Of a stretch of DNA of 23,318 nt, positions 6,786 through 15,207 are shown piece by piece. The first letter of the stretch is position 1, and each line of letters begins with the position of its first letter. A program made the translations under genes and the position numbers. The stretch comes from Phycisphaerales bacterium UBA1845 (GTDB taxonomy: Bacteria > Planctomycetota > Phycisphaerae > UBA1845): contig DDIR01000050.1 of assembly GCA_002338715.1 (NCBI GenBank), positions 1 to 23,318 on the forward strand. The letters are read 5' to 3'. The notes under the pieces were generated by a model. That model was given only the letters and a program-made list of their open reading frames with translations. It did not search any database and was not told the origin of the DNA.

Positions 6786-6804
6786 GCCCGAGTTTGACTC
6801 GGGC
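6786..6804. repeat. Perfect 7-bp hairpin
   Basis: GCCCGAG (6786-6792) pairs with CTCGGGC (6798-6804) around a TTTGA loop. No U-tract follows on either strand. It lies 60 bases after the 91-nt inverted-repeat element and about 135 bases downstream of the - strand gene that ends at 6940. Confidence 0.5.
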
Positions 6805-6939
6805 GTCCGTGGCATTGCATCAGTGGTATTGCACCTGCACTTCATCGCCCCAGTCACTTCAATGCGGTACATGGGGTCTGAAGGCAGTTTCGACATCCGT
6901 TCAATCGCCGAATTACGGTCTGGCTTGATTCGGTTTGGA

Positions 6940-7530
6940 CTAGCGCGGTAGGCGCTGAAGGACAACGAATTCGTGAGGTTCGGTTCCCACTTCGGAGGCG
7001 CCGAATTTCAATCGCTCACCCTCAAGCTCGAGTACGACGCCAACTTGCTGGCAATCGCCCGGATCGTGAATGTCTTCGTGCTCGATCGCTGTACCAACCA
7101 GCTTCCCGTCCGTGATCGATGCCTTGGTCAGCGACAGTTCCCAGCGAAGCAACCGGCCCGCACGAATGACGCCCGAGCGAATCACGAAATCGGCGCACGA
7201 TTCAACGGAGTCGGCCAACATCGACCTCGAATACGCGTTCTGCATCAGCAATTTCGGATCGGGAAGCCCGCGGGCTGCAAGCTGTTGGGCAATCAGACAG
7301 TCGTTGATCGCGATGATCCGTCGCTGATCGAGAAATGATTCGTTTTCAACCAGTTGATATGAACCGTCGAATGCGCTCGTGTCGATGGCAGAAGGGATCA
7401 CCGCGTCCCCGATACCACTCGGCGGAGAATTGCCACGCAGCAGAACAACAATGATCGCCAACACAATTAACACGAATGCGACATTGTTGAACGACTGCAA
7501 TCGATTTTGATGTCCGGGGTGTGATGCCAT
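6940..7530 (-). CDS. Small membrane-anchored protein of unknown function
   Basis: The 196-residue protein has a short basic N-terminus, one transmembrane helix (about residues 17-32, VAFVLIVLAIIVVLLRG) and a soluble C-terminal part. The soluble part begins with FDGSYQLVENESFLDQRR and has the feel of a lipocalin-like or META-type small beta domain (SYQLV, RWELSLTKASI, LVGTAIEHEDI, LKFGASE), but I cannot assign a family. In layout it resembles the zinc-ribbon protein at 3100-3759: one anchor helix, then a beta-rich domain containing a W-E-L/strand pattern. The ATG at 7530 is preceded by an in-frame GTG at 7533; neither has a clear Shine-Dalgarno site, so the start is uncertain. Confidence 0.6.
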   Translation of the reverse strand: MASHPGHQNRLQSFNNVAFVLIVLAIIVVLLRGNSPPSGIGDAVIPSAIDTSAFDGSYQLVENESFLDQRRIIAINDCLIAQQLAARGLPDPKLLMQNAYSRSMLADSVESCADFVIRSGVIRAGRLLRWELSLTKASITDGKLVGTAIEHEDIHDPGDCQQVGVVLELEGERLKFGASEVGTEPHEFVVLQRLPR

Positions 7531-7662
7531 CACGTGGCATTTTACCGAACAGAAACCGCATCACGCAATGTATTTGTTGTATGCAGGCTCGCAGGGGTTT
7601 ATCGGTGTGCAAGTCGGTACCACTGCAACGCGCCAAGACACCGCCGCAATATCCTATGCAAA

Positions 7663-8550
7663 TCAGACGCCGACCAATTCGCAGCTTCCGCAGCAGTTTG
7701 CCTTGGCCTCGTGTGTCTTGCGAACGGCTTGGAACACACCGATGCCACCGCCGTCGGGTTCAGCCGACCGTTCGTGGGTCTGCTCCCAATTCACTTTGAA
7801 CTGTCTTTCGAGGAAGGCTTTGATGTCGTCGTTGTGCGTTCCGTGAAACTCACCCACGATGACTTTGACGGTGTCGAGTACGGATTCGGGAATCGATTCG
7901 AGGATGTCATACTCAGCCCCTTCGCAATCGATCTTGATGATGTCGGCCCGGGTGATGCCGTAACGCTCAAATGCTTCATCCACTGCGAGAACGGGCAGTT
8001 TCATCACCTCCGAGTGCGGTCCGTCTGTCGCCCAGGAGAGACTGCCGTCGTTGTAGAAGCCGCCGGTGTTGCTCGATGGCAGGCACGAGAAGTAATAGTC
8101 CAACTCTTCCGTCCGCCGACCCACGCCATAGGGCACGACGGTGATGTTCTCATAAGCCGCAACGTTCTTTTCAAGAAACGTCACATTGTCGGGTCTGGGT
8201 TCGAACGCAAAAATCTGCGCCTGCGGATAGCGCCGCGCGAAGAGGATCGCCGACGCACCGATGTTCGCGCCAAAATCCAAAATCACCTGCGGATTCACCG
8301 GAACGGGAATGCGGTATTCCGGAAAGTCATACCCGTTGGCCAGCATCCGCACGAACTCCGCGTCGGACGTTCCGGTCCTAAGCCCGAACGTACCGGGAAA
8401 GCCTGGCAGCTTCACCGTCGTTTCAAAATGTCGCTCGGTGTGGAGGATTCGCGCGGTGCGGAAACTCCTCGCGTGAAATGCGGTGCGAAAGAACGGCCGC
8501 CAGTGGTCCGGACAGCAACGTCCGATCGCTTTCAGTGACGCATAAATCAT
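7663..8550 (-). CDS. FkbM family SAM-dependent methyltransferase
   Basis: The 295-residue protein has the FkbM signature: motif I VILDFGANIGASAI (89-102), the acidic FEPRPDN (116-122) that binds the SAM ribose, and IKIDCEGAEYDIL (205-217) near the active site. FkbM enzymes O-methylate sugars or other small molecules, often in polysaccharide, glycolipid or natural-product clusters. The neighbours downstream on the + strand are another methyltransferase and two membrane glycosyltransferase-type genes, which fits a surface-glycan role. An unusual feature is the C-terminal tail, where NCCGSCELVGV places a CCxxC cysteine cluster after the end of the fold; it may bind a metal. No Shine-Dalgarno site is obvious before the ATG at 8550. 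Confidence 0.9.
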   Translation of the reverse strand: MIYASLKAIGRCCPDHWRPFFRTAFHARSFRTARILHTERHFETTVKLPGFPGTFGLRTGTSDAEFVRMLANGYDFPEYRIPVPVNPQVILDFGANIGASAILFARRYPQAQIFAFEPRPDNVTFLEKNVAAYENITVVPYGVGRRTEELDYYFSCLPSSNTGGFYNDGSLSWATDGPHSEVMKLPVLAVDEAFERYGITRADIIKIDCEGAEYDILESIPESVLDTVKVIVGEFHGTHNDDIKAFLERQFKVNWEQTHERSAEPDGGGIGVFQAVRKTHEAKANCCGSCELVGV

Positions 8551-8862
8551 GTATTCATACTCCGAAAATAAGGGCGAAATTCACCCCGTGCATGCCAACG
8601 ATATCGGAAGCGACGAACCTGCAAACGCCTTTGGTTCAATCTGATCAAACACGTACGCCTAGAATGGATCGTTGCTTTGGTGGATTTCAAAACCAACCGG
8701 GCCGCCGGCGGTTGGCGTCGGACAAAATGTTCACTCCCAGCGTCAACATGCGTTGCCGTGGCGCGAGCGGGAGAATGATTCGACTGACAAGCGCCGGATG
8801 ATCGATAGCAGTTATGGGCGCGATGATCCATGACGGTCGCCGCGATTCATCAGGAGATTTGG
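8551..8862. other. Divergent intergenic region, no gene seen
   Basis: This 312-bp gap separates the FkbM gene (- strand) and the SAM methyltransferase (+ strand), so both promoters should lie here. It contains one hairpin, CCAACCG (8693-8699) with CGGTTGG (8709-8715) around a 9-nt loop. I see no convincing sigma-70 boxes and no coding frame I would support. Confidence 0.5.
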
Positions 8863-9579
8863 ATGGCCAGCGACACCGCAACCTACGTCGGGCATGAGCT
8901 TGAACTCTTCGCCCAAGCCACCCATTGGAAGAACTACATCCAACACGCGGTGCAGCCCTTCATTGGCGATCACGTCATGGAAGTTGGCGCGGGACTCGGC
9001 GGGACGACACGGTTTTTGTGCGACGGTTCGCAAACGCGATGGATATGTCTCGAGCCGGATGCGTCCCTCGCGGCAAAGTTGCAGGATGCGATCAATGCCG
9101 GCGAGATTCCGTCGTGCTGCGAATCTGTAGTGGGAACGCTGACGACCGATTGCGTCAATTCGGTAATCGATACCGTGCTGTACATCGACGTACTCGAACA
9201 CATTGAAAACGATGCCGAGGAATTGCGAAATGCCATTCGCGTGATGAAACCTGGCGGACATGTCGTCGTACTGTCGCCAGCCCACCAATGGCTTTTCACG
9301 CCATTCGATGAAGCGATCGGACACTTTCGCCGCTATACCAAGCGCACGTTGTCAGCCCTCACACCGCCCGATGCCACGCTGGTTCATTTGACCTATCTCG
9401 ATTCGGTCGGATTGCTCGCCTCGTTGGCCAACCGACTCTTGCTGCGAAGCGCCGAACCAACCCATCGTCAGATTCAACTTTGGGACAAGGGCATGGTGCG
9501 GACGTCGCGCGTGCTCGATCCGATGCTGGGTCGCAAGATCGGCAAATCGGTCTTGGGCGTCTGGCGCAAGAACGCTTAG
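8863..9579 (+). CDS. Class I SAM-dependent methyltransferase
   Basis: The 238-residue protein has a Rossmann-type motif I VMEVGAGLGG (38-47), an acidic end of strand 2 (CLEPD), and the post-I motif YIDVLEHIEND typical of the UbiE/Methyltransf_11-type fold, followed by MKPGGHVVVLSP. HFRRYTK in the second half occurs in methyltransferases found next to glycosyltransferases. The substrate is unknown; a glycan or lipid-linked acceptor is likely from the context. I chose the ATG at 8863 because AGGAG lies about 7 bases upstream (8851-8855); an in-frame ATG at 8830 lacks such a site and would add 11 residues. It converges with the membrane protein gene at 9754-11517. Confidence 0.88.
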   Translation: MASDTATYVGHELELFAQATHWKNYIQHAVQPFIGDHVMEVGAGLGGTTRFLCDGSQTRWICLEPDASLAAKLQDAINAGEIPSCCESVVGTLTTDCVNSVIDTVLYIDVLEHIENDAEELRNAIRVMKPGGHVVVLSPAHQWLFTPFDEAIGHFRRYTKRTLSALTPPDATLVHLTYLDSVGLLASLANRLLLRSAEPTHRQIQLWDKGMVRTSRVLDPMLGRKIGKSVLGVWRKNA

Positions 9580-9615
9580 AGCGCATTGATCCAAACGAAG
9601 CGGCAAGGCCGCACC

Positions 9616-9642
9616 GTCATTCCCGCGCAAGCGGGAATCCAG
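9616..9642. repeat. dRS3-like palindromic repeat, copy 2 (intact)
   Basis: This 27-bp unit begins GTCATTCCCGCGCAA and ends GCGGGAATCCAG. ATTCCCGC and GCGGGAAT form a perfect 8-bp stem around GCAA. It sits between two convergent genes, the usual location of this class, and matches the copy at 148-174 at 24 of 27 positions. Confidence 0.8.
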
Positions 9643-9753
9643 GGGAAGACAAAGCTCAGTCCAGTTGAATACAGTCGCACGTACTGCGAAGAATGGACGA
9701 TGCAAAACGCCACGCTTGGATTAAGATCGCCACAGCGCCGAAGCGACTCTGCT

Positions 9754-11517
9754 TTAATTCAAGTCTTTCAACTCGTACACCGCGTACTTGCCTAGTCTGA
9801 ATTGCGCGGGACCAAACCGACTTTCGATGATCGCGTCTTCGGTTGGTTCGCGCGTCAAAGCGTACAGCGGATGATCAAACGACTTGACGAGTTCTTCTTG
9901 TTCACCAGTTAGCGGTTCACCATCGAAGAGGGCAGCCACCACACCTTGTCGAGCAGCCACCTGCGGATGGTTGGCGGGAATAAACCACTCGACCACATCC
10001 ATGAACAGAAACCGTCGAGTCATCGCGGGCACTTCGCTTTCGACGCCGTAGAACCCGATCTGCTCACCATCGCGCGTGTCGAACATCAGCGCCGCGTTGG
10101 TTGGCGTGTTGGCGACGATCCAGTCGTAGACGGCCATCGTGTCGGCCCGCTTCGGATAACGCATCAGATCGCCTTCGCTCGCAAGCGCGATGGGACGGCG
10201 ATATCCAAACGAGAGTACCATAATCGCAGCCACGGGGGCCATACACGCGAGCACTCGGATCGTTCGACGTTTGATGAGCGTCGTCTCAAGACGCTGACCA
10301 AAACCACATGCCGCGGCGGCTGGCAGCGCCAGCAGGTATGTGCCCATGTTGAAGAAACTGTGTTCGCGATGACCGGGAACGTTGGTGATCCAACTCGTCG
10401 CGACAAGGACCACGCCACCGACAGCCAGCATCTGCATCTGCGGTGATTGAAGGTAACCGCGTCGCATGGCAAGGTACGCCATCACCAGCGGAAGGACGGC
10501 CAGCATCGCAAAGACGTGAAAGCCCTTCGCCGCGATCACCGACACAGATTTTTCAATCGGAAGTCCGACGAGATTTCCATTGAGAAGCTGCTGATACGTG
10601 GGAAATGCCAACACGACGCCAACACCCATGCAGAGCACAAGCTTGATCAGAACACTGTTGCTGATGGCCCCGTTATCGCGGGCGACAAACCGCACATACA
10701 GCAAGCCGACACCCAATCCAAACGCCGTCCCAACGCCCACGATCGGTTGCATGGCGCATGCCGCGGCCAACGCAATCACGAGCCCGATCCCTCGCCAGAT
10801 CGAAACGCGCGAAAGCGAGCTGCATGCAATGACAGCCGCCACCGAACCAGCCAGCATCGCCAGCGGGCGGGATGACGGCTGCATGTGGAAGAAATAAGTG
10901 CCTGCCCAACGAATATCGAGTCCGGGGAACATGCCGCGCAGCATCGGATGCGTCGGGCTGCGGGTGAACTCGCCGATGGAAAGTCCGAGTGTGCCCTCGA
11001 TCACGCGATAGGCCATCAACAGCGGTCCGAAGGGATTCATGGCGCACAGAATCATCACGACAGCCAGCAATCCCGCCCGCGAACTGTTGAGCAGTTTGCG
11101 TCCCAGGTGCGCGAAGAGAAACGTCAGCGCGAAAATCGTCAGTACGTTGAGAATCTCCGCGATCGCCACCGGTGTCAGTCCGGTCAACTGCACACCCTTC
11201 GCGAGGAGAACGTGATATGCCCAGTAGTACGGCAGAGGCAGGTCAGCCGCAAACGGATTGGTCGGTGGAACGTTGCCAGCCAGCACCGAATACGCAATCG
11301 CCGAATGGGTCATGCCGTGATACCCGACGTACGAACGCTGGTTGACGCGATGAATGATGACCACGCTCAGCGCCAAGAGCAGGGCGAACGCAAAGGTCAG
11401 CTGCCGATCGGTCAAGAAAAACAAACGCGACGCGGAGTCCGTCCGCGAATGCTCAAGGGCCAACGACGGGCAGACATTCTGTGCGACGCCTGCCGACGAC
11501 ATACTGGGATTGCTCAT
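9754..11517 (-). CDS. Polytopic membrane protein, GT-C glycosyltransferase-like
   Basis: The 587-residue protein has a short cytoplasmic N-terminus, then about 10-12 hydrophobic helices up to about residue 430, and a C-terminal soluble domain of ~150 residues beginning near YPKRADTMAVYDWIVANTP. This plan (many helices, then a large extracytoplasmic domain) is that of GT-C enzymes, which use lipid-linked sugars outside the membrane. The first large loop (HGMTHSAIAYSVLAGNVPPTNPF, then LPLPYYWAYHVL) sits where these enzymes place catalytic residues. I see no family-defining motif, so the enzyme class is an inference. The neighbouring GtrB/DPM-like glycosyltransferase would make polyprenyl-phosphate sugar, the substrate a GT-C enzyme needs. 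The two genes are divergent and as little as 20 bases apart. Confidence 0.7.
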   Translation of the reverse strand: MSNPSMSSAGVAQNVCPSLALEHSRTDSASRLFFLTDRQLTFAFALLLALSVVIIHRVNQRSYVGYHGMTHSAIAYSVLAGNVPPTNPFAADLPLPYYWAYHVLLAKGVQLTGLTPVAIAEILNVLTIFALTFLFAHLGRKLLNSSRAGLLAVVMILCAMNPFGPLLMAYRVIEGTLGLSIGEFTRSPTHPMLRGMFPGLDIRWAGTYFFHMQPSSRPLAMLAGSVAAVIACSSLSRVSIWRGIGLVIALAAACAMQPIVGVGTAFGLGVGLLYVRFVARDNGAISNSVLIKLVLCMGVGVVLAFPTYQQLLNGNLVGLPIEKSVSVIAAKGFHVFAMLAVLPLVMAYLAMRRGYLQSPQMQMLAVGGVVLVATSWITNVPGHREHSFFNMGTYLLALPAAAACGFGQRLETTLIKRRTIRVLACMAPVAAIMVLSFGYRRPIALASEGDLMRYPKRADTMAVYDWIVANTPTNAALMFDTRDGEQIGFYGVESEVPAMTRRFLFMDVVEWFIPANHPQVAARQGVVAALFDGEPLTGEQEELVKSFDHPLYALTREPTEDAIIESRFGPAQFRLGKYAVYELKDLN

Positions 11518-11537
11518 GTGGTGGACATCCGTGTCTG

Positions 11538-12809
11538 ATGACTCGCAAATCGCGTTCGCGAAGGTTTCCGCATCGGTATTATCGGCAGACCAACAATTGC
11601 GTTGCAGCGACCGGGCTCAGTGTGGCTGAAATCGCTGATTCGCCGGGCAACCTGCGATCAAGCGGCGATCCATTTGCTCCGATAAAACCAGCGATAGATG
11701 CGCGCATCGACCGTTTCGATGCCTGTTGGGTACCCCTGCGCTGGGAACGCCAAGTGAAGCCAAACGCCAAGCCGACAATCTCACTCGTCGTACCCGTATA
11801 CAACGAAGCCGCGCTGATTGAGCGACTTCATTCGGAGGTGACCAGCGCCATCGATCGCGTCGATGCGAACTGGGAAGTCATCTACGTTGACGACGGCAGC
11901 AGCGACGAATCGTTGGAGATGTTGCGCGTGTTGCAGGAGCGCGATTCTCGGGTGGTCGTCGTCGAACTTTCGCGCAACTGGGGACATCAACCGGCGATCT
12001 CTGCCGGGTTGTCTGTTGCAAAAGGTGATGCGGTTGTCTTGATGGATGGCGACCTGCAGGACCCGCCTTCGGTGATACCCGACCTTGTCGCCGCGTGGCA
12101 GGATGGTGCGCGCGTGGTCGTGGCGAGGCGCAGTAGCCGCATGGACCGCGGACTGCGCGGTATGCTCTTTCCATTGTTTTACAAAGTGCTCGGGTTTCTT
12201 TCCGATTTTCCGATTCCACTCAACGCAGGCATTTTCGGCTTACTGGATCGGCAGGCGGCAGATGCGATCAACCGCTTGAGCGAAACCAATCGCTACCTTC
12301 CGGGCATGCGGGCATGGGTGGGGTTCAAAACCAAAGTCGTCTTCTACGACCGGGCCGAACGCGCGGGTGGTGAAACCAAACAAAGTCTCTGGCGTCTGCT
12401 CAAATACGCGCTCGATGCGATCTTCAGCTTCAGCTACAAACCGCTGCGCTTCTGTCTCGGCGCCGGGATGGCTGTCTCATGCTTTGCGATGATCTACGGT
12501 GTGGCTTTGGTCATTCTGCGTCTGCTGGGCATGGGGATGTTCGGCATATCCATCGTTGACGGCTACACAAGCATCATCGTCGCGGTGTTGTTCTTGGGTG
12601 GAATTCAACTCATCAGCGTTGGAATACTCGGCGAATACATCGGGCGAATCTACGACGAAGTCAAACGCCGTCCGCTGTACTTGATCGAAGACGTTCACCG
12701 TGCAGAAATGCCAGCAGCACAGGAACGATCGTCGGTCAAAGCGCTGGCCGACCTGCTCAGCGCCCGCAAGTCCGAAGCATCCCGCGAACCTGCGCAAACC
12801 CGTTCGTAA
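11538..12809 (+). CDS. Glycosyltransferase family 2, GtrB/DPM-like (polyprenyl-phosphate sugar synthase type)
   Basis: The core shows ISLVVPVYNEAALIERL, VIYVDDGSSDES, LSRNWGHQPAISAGL, VVLMDGDLQDPP (the DxD-like metal site), and NRYLPGMRAWVGF, followed by two C-terminal transmembrane helices and the characteristic GILGEYIGRIYDEVKRRPLY. This is the profile of GtrB and dolichol-phosphate mannose synthase-like enzymes, which transfer a sugar from a nucleotide donor to polyprenyl phosphate at the inner membrane face. The start is uncertain. With ATG 11538 there are ~70 N-terminal residues of unconvincing composition; in-frame GTG codons at 11622 and about 11754 (just before KPNAKPTISLVVPV) are alternatives and would leave room for divergent promoters. 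It ends 26 bases from the convergent AstE-like gene. Confidence 0.9.
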   Translation: MTRKSRSRRFPHRYYRQTNNCVAATGLSVAEIADSPGNLRSSGDPFAPIKPAIDARIDRFDACWVPLRWERQVKPNAKPTISLVVPVYNEAALIERLHSEVTSAIDRVDANWEVIYVDDGSSDESLEMLRVLQERDSRVVVVELSRNWGHQPAISAGLSVAKGDAVVLMDGDLQDPPSVIPDLVAAWQDGARVVVARRSSRMDRGLRGMLFPLFYKVLGFLSDFPIPLNAGIFGLLDRQAADAINRLSETNRYLPGMRAWVGFKTKVVFYDRAERAGGETKQSLWRLLKYALDAIFSFSYKPLRFCLGAGMAVSCFAMIYGVALVILRLLGMGMFGISIVDGYTSIIVAVLFLGGIQLISVGILGEYIGRIYDEVKRRPLYLIEDVHRAEMPAAQERSSVKALADLLSARKSEASREPAQTRS

Positions 12810-12835
12810 CCGAATCACAATTCCGATTGCGTCGG

Positions 12836-13930
12836 TCAGGCGTCGCTGTTTGCACTGGCTTCCTCTGAAGGTTCGACCACGAGAACGTTGGACGCAAGGT
12901 CGTCGGATAGTCGTTCACCCAGACCGGCCTCTTTCGTGCGACGACGGAGGAGGTCGTCTGGTTTGATGCCGCGCGGCAGTCGCCCGAGGTTGCAGATGGG
13001 TTCACCGGGGCTGATCGCAGGCAGCGTGGTCATGCCGACAACGATGGCATCAAACGGTGAGTAGACGGTATTGCGTTCGCTGCCCAGCAGGGTTGTGTTC
13101 GTTGCGAGCGGTTGGTCCTTGCTGATGATGTCGCCGGGTTTGATGTGAAATTGAAGAAACCCACCATTTTCTGCACGCATCCACTTTGACGTGTTGACGA
13201 CGACTTGGAACGAGGCCTTTTCTTGCTCGCCTTCGAGCATGTCCAGACCGCGCAGAACATTTCTGATCCCCAGCGTTGCGGCTTCTACGATGCCGGGTTC
13301 GACTTTCCAGACCTCGCCGCCTTCCATAATGATCGTGGGGCAGCCGACTTTGCACGCCTCGCGCCGGAATGCGCCGACGGGACCTTTGCCGTTGATGATG
13401 ACTTCCGAACCGAACGTCTCGGCAAGTTGCCGAACGGCTGGATTGGTCATGTCTCCGCGCACGTTGGGGTAGTTTGTGCGACGGACAGCCGCCGTGTGCA
13501 GATCGATTCCGTAATCACTTCGCGAGACGATTTCTTCGAAGATGGTAGCGGCCATTCTGCCGGCAAGGCTTCCCGACTTGGAGCCGGGGAAGCTGCGATT
13601 GAGATCGCGGCGGTCGGGCAAGTATCGCGAGTGACGATCGAACGAAAGAATATTGAGCACCGGCACGAGGATGACGCTCCCGCGCTTGAGCTTAAAGGAA
13701 GCATCCTGGACGAGACTGCGGACGGCTCCGGTACCGTTGATCTCATCGCCATGCAGCGCGGCGGTGACGAACACGGTTGGACCCGGTTCATAGGCCCGTT
13801 GAATGTAAATGGGGATCTTGACGGTGATGCCCGAGTAGGCTTCGCCGACTGCCAACTTGACTTTACGCGATTCGCCGGGATTGATGATCGTCCCGTTCCA
13901 TTCGCCAATCGATTTTCGAATTCGTGCCAT
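12836..13930 (-). CDS. AstE/aspartoacylase-family zinc hydrolase (M14-like)
   Basis: The 364-residue protein contains the zinc site of the succinylglutamate desuccinylase/aspartoacylase family: H60-G-D-E63 as first ligands, DLNRSFPG (109-116) for substrate carboxylate binding, H145 in IDLHTA as third ligand, and E203 in IIMEGGE as catalytic base. The C-terminal domain is beta-rich with a KPGDIISKDQPL motif of the barrel-sandwich type. The family cleaves amide bonds of N-acyl amino acids or gamma/alpha-peptides. It is the last gene of an operon with rimB-like and rimK-like genes, 30 bases after the RimK stop, so it may trim glutamate-type tails made by the ligase; that is inference. A TTG five codons upstream is an alternative start to the ATG used here. 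Confidence 0.85.
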   Translation of the reverse strand: MARIRKSIGEWNGTIINPGESRKVKLAVGEAYSGITVKIPIYIQRAYEPGPTVFVTAALHGDEINGTGAVRSLVQDASFKLKRGSVILVPVLNILSFDRHSRYLPDRRDLNRSFPGSKSGSLAGRMAATIFEEIVSRSDYGIDLHTAAVRRTNYPNVRGDMTNPAVRQLAETFGSEVIINGKGPVGAFRREACKVGCPTIIMEGGEVWKVEPGIVEAATLGIRNVLRGLDMLEGEQEKASFQVVVNTSKWMRAENGGFLQFHIKPGDIISKDQPLATNTTLLGSERNTVYSPFDAIVVGMTTLPAISPGEPICNLGRLPRGIKPDDLLRRRTKEAGLGERLSDDLASNVLVVEPSEEASANSDA

Positions 13931-13960
13931 TTCAATGCTGCGCAAGATGCGAGTCGAGTT

Positions 13961-15145
13961 CTAGTCTTGAGGTGGAAGCTCTTGCATTTTGGTTCGACGT
14001 TTCTTGCGCGTTTTCTCCGGGATCATCGCACGCATCTGTTCCAGTCTTCCGAAGCACAGCAACCGATCACCCGCCTCAAGCTCGCGCGTCGCCCGCGGAT
14101 TGGGAATCACCGACGTCCCACGATAGAGGGTTAGTACGTTGATGTCTCGATCGTGTAATCCCGACTCCCGCACTGTCCTTCCGACAAACTCCGATCCTTC
14201 GGGGATGTGGATCTCGGTGACGCCGTAGCCGCGGCTGACGGTCAGGCGCTGTCGAATATCGATTTCAGGGAAGTTCACCTGGGCGGCGATGAAGTCCACG
14301 ATCGCGCCAGCGATGTCGAGTTGCGTGCACGTCTCGATGCCTTCCAGTCCGGGCGATGAGTTGACCTCCATCACCTGCGGGCCGTCATGACTCTCGAGCA
14401 TGTCCACACCGGCGACTCGCAGTCCCATGATTTGCGCCGCCCGGACAGCCGTCTCGCTGTACTCGTCGTCGAGTTCGATGACTTCCGTCACGCCACCGCG
14501 ATGCACGTTGCTGCGAAACTCGCTGCCCTGCGCCACGCGCCGCATCGACGCCACGACGCGGTCGCCAATCACGAACGCCCGAACGTCGCGCCCCTTGCTT
14601 TCGGCGACGAATTTTTGAATCAGCACGTTTTGATTGGCGCTTTGCAGTGTTTCGATGATCGCTTCAGCCACCTTGGCGGTTTCTGCGAGCACGACGCCAA
14701 CACCCTGCGTCCCCTCGAGCAGTTTGATGATAACCGGCGCACCGCCCACGCGATCGATCGCCGGCAACAGGTCGCGTCGATCGCGGGCAAACGTGGTCTC
14801 AGGGATACCGATGCGGTGGCGGCTTAGGATCTGCAAGCTTCGCAACTTGTCGCGCGAGTTGGTGATGCCCGCGGACGAATTCGTGCAGAAAACATCCATC
14901 TGCTCAAACTGACGGACGACAGCCGTGCCGAAATAAGTGATCGACGCACCGATGCGCGGAAGTACCGCGTCGTAGTGGCTTAGGTGTCTGGATCGATAAA
15001 AGAGATCGGGCTCTTCCTGGCGCAGGTCAATGCCAAACTTCAAGGTGTTGAGAACTTTGGCCTGGTGTCCGCGATCTTCGGCTGCCTCGCGCAGACGGCG
15101 CGTGCTGTAGCAATTTGGACTGCAGGATAAGATCGCGAGTTTCAT
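13961..15145 (-). CDS. rimK: RimK-type ATP-grasp glutamate ligase fused to a TrkA_C/RCK_C-like domain
   Basis: The 394-residue protein begins like RimK (MKLAILSCSPNCYSTRRL), followed by an ATP-grasp fold: EGTQGVG (144-150) as the nucleotide loop, RSNVHRGG (211-218) and MEVNSSPG (259-266) with the metal ligands. E. coli RimK is about 300 residues and adds glutamates to the C-terminus of ribosomal protein S6. Here about 90 extra residues follow. Residues ~306-376 (VTEIHIPEGSEFVGRTVRESGLHDRDINVLTLYR, then ELEAGDRLLCFG) have the pattern of a TrkA_C/RCK_C domain, a ligand-binding module of potassium channels and transporters. The fusion suggests small-molecule control of the ligase. The ATG at 15145 gives the standard RimK N-terminus; an ATG four codons earlier is possible. 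It lies 62 bases after the rimB-like gene. Confidence 0.9.
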   Translation of the reverse strand: MKLAILSCSPNCYSTRRLREAAEDRGHQAKVLNTLKFGIDLRQEEPDLFYRSRHLSHYDAVLPRIGASITYFGTAVVRQFEQMDVFCTNSSAGITNSRDKLRSLQILSRHRIGIPETTFARDRRDLLPAIDRVGGAPVIIKLLEGTQGVGVVLAETAKVAEAIIETLQSANQNVLIQKFVAESKGRDVRAFVIGDRVVASMRRVAQGSEFRSNVHRGGVTEVIELDDEYSETAVRAAQIMGLRVAGVDMLESHDGPQVMEVNSSPGLEGIETCTQLDIAGAIVDFIAAQVNFPEIDIRQRLTVSRGYGVTEIHIPEGSEFVGRTVRESGLHDRDINVLTLYRGTSVIPNPRATRELEAGDRLLCFGRLEQMRAMIPEKTRKKRRTKMQELPPQD

Positions 15146-15207
15146 TTTTTGGTCCATCGATTCAGTTCATTGTTGAAAGCCAGTCGGTCCATTGCAACCG
15201 ACCAATA

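Larger units (their letters stand above)
6405..6939. other. 535-bp gene-free stretch with structured elements
   Basis: No open frame here has convincing coding character. The stretch contains the promoter candidate for the sigma factor operon (6463-6490), an AT-rich segment at about 6540-6600, the 91-nt inverted-repeat element (6636-6726) followed by T5, and a perfect 7-bp hairpin (6786-6804). The remainder, about 6805-6939, shows nothing I recognise. Confidence 0.6.

Noticed and set aside
7534..8538. 334-residue + strand open frame
   Set aside because: It is antisense to the FkbM methyltransferase, whose motifs are unmistakable; the + frame has no recognisable motif.
12810..12835. Bidirectional terminator between convergent genes
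   Set aside because: Only a 4-bp AATC/GATT pairing is possible in the 26-bp gap and there is no T-tract.
13205..14134. 309-residue + strand open frame
   Set aside because: It lies opposite the AstE-like and RimK genes and has no family features; it is a shadow of their codon bias.
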